A stretch of 64,000 nucleotides of DNA, from contig NC_073303.1 in the NCBI RefSeq assembly GCF_027595985.1, forward strand, positions 332,927,179 to 332,991,178, in the 5' to 3' direction. Below are positions 61,099 to 64,000 of this stretch, piece after piece. The DNA is from Sorex araneus. Lineage: Eukaryota; Chordata; Mammalia; Eulipotyphla; Soricidae. Position numbers and translations under genes: made by a program. The notes beneath the pieces were generated by a model. The model ran no database searches, was not told where the DNA came from, and was given only the letters and a program-made list of their open reading frames with translations. Each line of letters starts with the position of its first letter. Positions within the stretch are counted from its first letter, which is position 1.

Positions 61099-64000
61099 CT
61101 GCAAAATAAAAAATATTCTTTTTAACAATGAAAACAAGCCATCAGATATATACATTAAAATTTGCTATTTCAGTTAAGTAAATCGAATATAATTCCAAGT
61201 AGGACATTCTTCTAAAATGTCATTTGAATTACTATACTGAAAACTGTTTTTCAAACCCTGATCACCAATATGCAAGATGAAGGAAAACCTGGAATTTATG
61301 CCAAACAGCCTAGGAAACAACACAATTAAGAGCGCTTAGTTTTAAGAACATTAAGAGGCATCTTGGATTTGAGAACAGAGTGAAACTCATTGGAAACTAA
61401 GTCACTTTCCTTCCTGAGACTTAATCAGCAGTCCTTCAGTAAAATGGAAATGGAAACAGGAAAAAAAAAAACAAAACACATCTCTCTCCTGTTTTTCAGA
61501 GGCTGGAGGGCATGGCTCAATGCCAGGGATGAAAGCAGGGCCTCCTGCATGCAAAGCCAGTATATTAGTATGTTGAACTCTTTCCATCCCAGAAAATATA
61601 CATATCACTAACAATTTATAGGCCAGGCATTATGCAAAGCACTTCACAAATATTATCTGATTGAAATCCAACATCTCTTGGAGGTCAACAGTCCTCACTT
61701 TACATTAAAAAAAAATCTCAGAAATGAAAAAACTTACTCATGTCCAACAATAAACAAACATCTAGGTACTGGAGAAATAGTACAGTTGGTAGGGGGTTTG
61801 CCTTGCACACGGCTGGCCTAGGTTCAATCCTAAACACCCTAAGCCAATCCCCAAGCCTGCCAGGAGTCATCCCTGTGCACAGCCAGGAGTAAGCCCTGGG
61901 TATTGTCAGGCATGGCTCACCCCCACACCCCCACTCCGGGAAAGGACATCTAGAAAATCATGGAGAGAAGTTTCAAGCCATATGTTAATAAAGTATTAGC
62001 CTTACTTCTTCTAATTTACCTTCTAGGTCAAAGATCAAATAAGCTCAAGTTTTAGTAGGCATCCAAGTACTAGTTTCTTTTGCAGTTAAAAACAAATTTG
62101 TAGGAGTCTGGAGCAGTAACACAGAGGGTAGGGCGTTTGCCTTGCATATGGCCACTTGGGTTCCATCCTCAGCATCCCACAAGGTCCCCAAGCACTGCCA
62201 GGAATAATTCCTAAGTACAGAGGCAGGAGTAACCTCTGAGCAATGCCAGATGTGAACCAAGAGCCAAAACCACACACAAAAAAAATAATAATAATAATTT
62301 GTAGGGGCCCAAGTGAGTAGTAGCATCTCATATGGTTCCCTGAGCACCACCAAATACAATTCCTGAATGCAGAGCCAAGAGTAACCCTTGAACATTGCTA
62401 GGCATGGCCCAAAAACAACCAAAAATAAATTGTAGGTACCAGAGCGCACAGCAGGTAAGGCACTGGCCTTGCATATGACCATCAGCATTTGATCCCAGGC
62501 ACAGTGAGGATTAATCCTGAGCACAGCTGTGTGACTCAAGAAGAAACAGTAACAAAATTTTTGTGTATTATTCAGTTCTATAAATATTCATTTAAGTGGA
62601 AATAATCCCTATGGGTTAGGTATTCACACCTCAAACAAGCAGAATAGCAGAATACCATATAAAATATCTCTTATTCAGTGATGAAACTCAAGTCCTCCTA
62701 ATCCTGGAATAGGAGAAACCCATACTACAACTCCAGATCTAGTTCCTAAAAGCAAATGATTCGTAACTCTATAATTCTCTAGCTTATTATTAGTTTTTGC
62801 AGAGAGTGGGACTGAATCAGGGTCTCAGACAAGAAAGCAAGACTTTATTGTCTCTATCACTAAACTCTCTCCCTAGCCCTTAATCTCAGCTTTTAACATA
62901 CAGAAAGTTATCAGCTAAAAATACAATGACTAGCAAGTTCCTAAGATTCTGACCCAAGAAATTAAAGAAATGAGCATTTACTGATGAATTGGTGTAAGAG
63001 AAGTATAGATGCCACATGTTTGTACAACAATTCCTCCCCACCCCTACCCATGTATTTCCAAATAACAATATCTGGTATTCCCCCAAAAAATCCACAAATT
63101 GCATTTATGCAAACACTAATTCAACATTAATTCAATAAAAATTTGTTTTTACACACGCATCACTGCTTCAAATACAAAACAGGTGGCACATCTGCCACTC
63201 TGCTTCTTCTCTACTGCTATGCAGAGGTGGTATGGTGGCTTGTTTGGGCATTTGGGATTGGGCATCATACATCTGGGCATCATACATGCAAGGTACATAA
63301 AAAGTCAGAAACTACAGGGGAAAAAATTATTTAAAGTAGAATGTTAACAATATTTTATCAAAATACAGATTTAAGTGTTTCCCTTCACCCTTCTTTACAA
63401 GTAAAATATTCCTAATTTTAAACTAGTCCAATAGTTAATCTTAAAGAAAGTACTATTGGGTTAGATAGTACAGGGGCTAAGGGAAACCCCAGTTCAATCC
63501 CCAAGACTGCAAATAGTCCCCAAGCACTATCAGGAATGACACCCCTAAGCACAGAGCCAGAAGAATCCCTGAAGCACTGCTGGGTATAACCTAAAACACT
63601 AAATAAGTCAATGTCCTGGTTTTAGATGTTTTGGACACACTCTAGTATCAGTGTAACTTCACTGAACTCAAGCTTTATATTTTAAGATGCATCTAAAAAA
63701 AGCATCTAGAAGTTGAAAAAAACATCTTAAGTATATTATTTGAAAATATGAATAACATTACTATAAAATTTGTTTATCCTAAGGTTCTGGAGGTATGGGC
63801 GAACCCTACCATGCAGGGATGGAACCTGGGCCTTTCCCTGGCATGCAAAGCATGCATACTAGCCCTTTGAGCTATCTCCCCAGCACCCGCAATTAGCTTT
63901 CATTTAAAAATTTAACTTTGGACTAATACTGTACATGTTTTAATTTTCTAAACTACTTTAATCCTAAGCCCTGAAATCAGATGGCTTTATTCATTAGTCT
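61099..64000 (-). other. ESCO1: ESCO1 intron, part
   Basis: No further ESCO1 exon is seen to the window end. It contains a minus SINE fragment (about 61500-61595) and plus SINEs at 61763-61945, 62103-62285 (with an AAT-rich tail), a fragment at 62305-62420, 62432-62540 and 63461-63600, plus a minus fragment at 63785-63890. The rest is AT-rich unique sequence. Confidence 0.75.

Larger units (their letters stand above)
51675..64000 (-). other. ESCO1: ESCO1 gene, 3' end (three coding exons and 3' UTR)
   Basis: ESCO1 is a nuclear lysine acetyltransferase that acetylates the cohesin subunit SMC3 to stabilise sister-chromatid cohesion and loops. The window holds the last three coding exons, 159 residues (human 682-840), covering most of the GNAT-type acetyltransferase domain. 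The long N-terminus and the C2H2-type zinc finger upstream are not in the window. All junctions are GT-AG with matching phase (480 coding bases including the stop), and the reported catalytic Ser770 and Asp810 positions are kept. ESCO2 is excluded by the near-complete match to ESCO1 and the GREB1L neighbour. Confidence 0.95.

Noticed and set aside
61099-64000. Upstream ESCO1 zinc-finger exon
   Set aside because: I looked for the Cys/His pattern on the minus strand and found no splice-flanked frame carrying it; it probably lies beyond the window.

Overview
The window is mammalian nuclear DNA. It has GT-AG introns, 5'-truncated LINE-1 copies with target-site duplications, and a very dense young SINE family whose left part carries tRNA-type box A and box B promoter motifs. 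The SINE type, with a body ending near GGTGTGACCC then an A-rich tail, is one I associate with shrews (Sorex, Eulipotyphla). The species call is an inference from repeats. The gene content would fit any placental mammal.

Layout: (1) 1-8322 is intron of the first gene. (2) 8323-48.9 kb on the + strand is the 3' half of GREB1L. Sixteen consecutive coding exons have intact splice sites, matching phases and no internal stop. They total 3219 coding bases: 1072 residues plus a TGA stop at 46343-46345. A repeat-poor 3' UTR of about 2.5 kb follows. (3) About 48.9-51.7 kb is intergenic. (4) About 51.7-64 kb on the - strand is the 3' end of ESCO1. Three exons encode the C-terminal 159 residues of the SMC3 acetyltransferase domain, and the 3' UTR is about 1.1 kb. 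The genes converge tail to tail, the same order I know from human 18q11. They are neighbours without a known shared pathway: GREB1L is a developmental factor (kidney and inner ear), and ESCO1 acetylates cohesin.

Roughly half or more of the non-coding DNA is repeats: more than 60 SINE copies of different ages, three young L1 3' ends, older L1 pieces, and a second set of retroposons with another body. Most long open frames outside the exons are antisense readings of SINEs or L1 ORF2 remnants.

Items most worth a second look: an in-phase candidate cassette or poison exon in the first GREB1L intron after exon A (8805-8892); an abrupt CpG-rich, Gly/Ala/Pro/Arg-enriched exon (20866-21443); a Walker A motif split by a 92-base intron; a CAGCAG tandem acceptor (31907-31912); a CTCF-like site (10897-10910); and a poorly defined long retroposon family (160-805 and 7545-8065). 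Exon boundaries were placed by hand from splice consensus and reading phase. Repeat edges are good to within a few bases to a few tens of bases.
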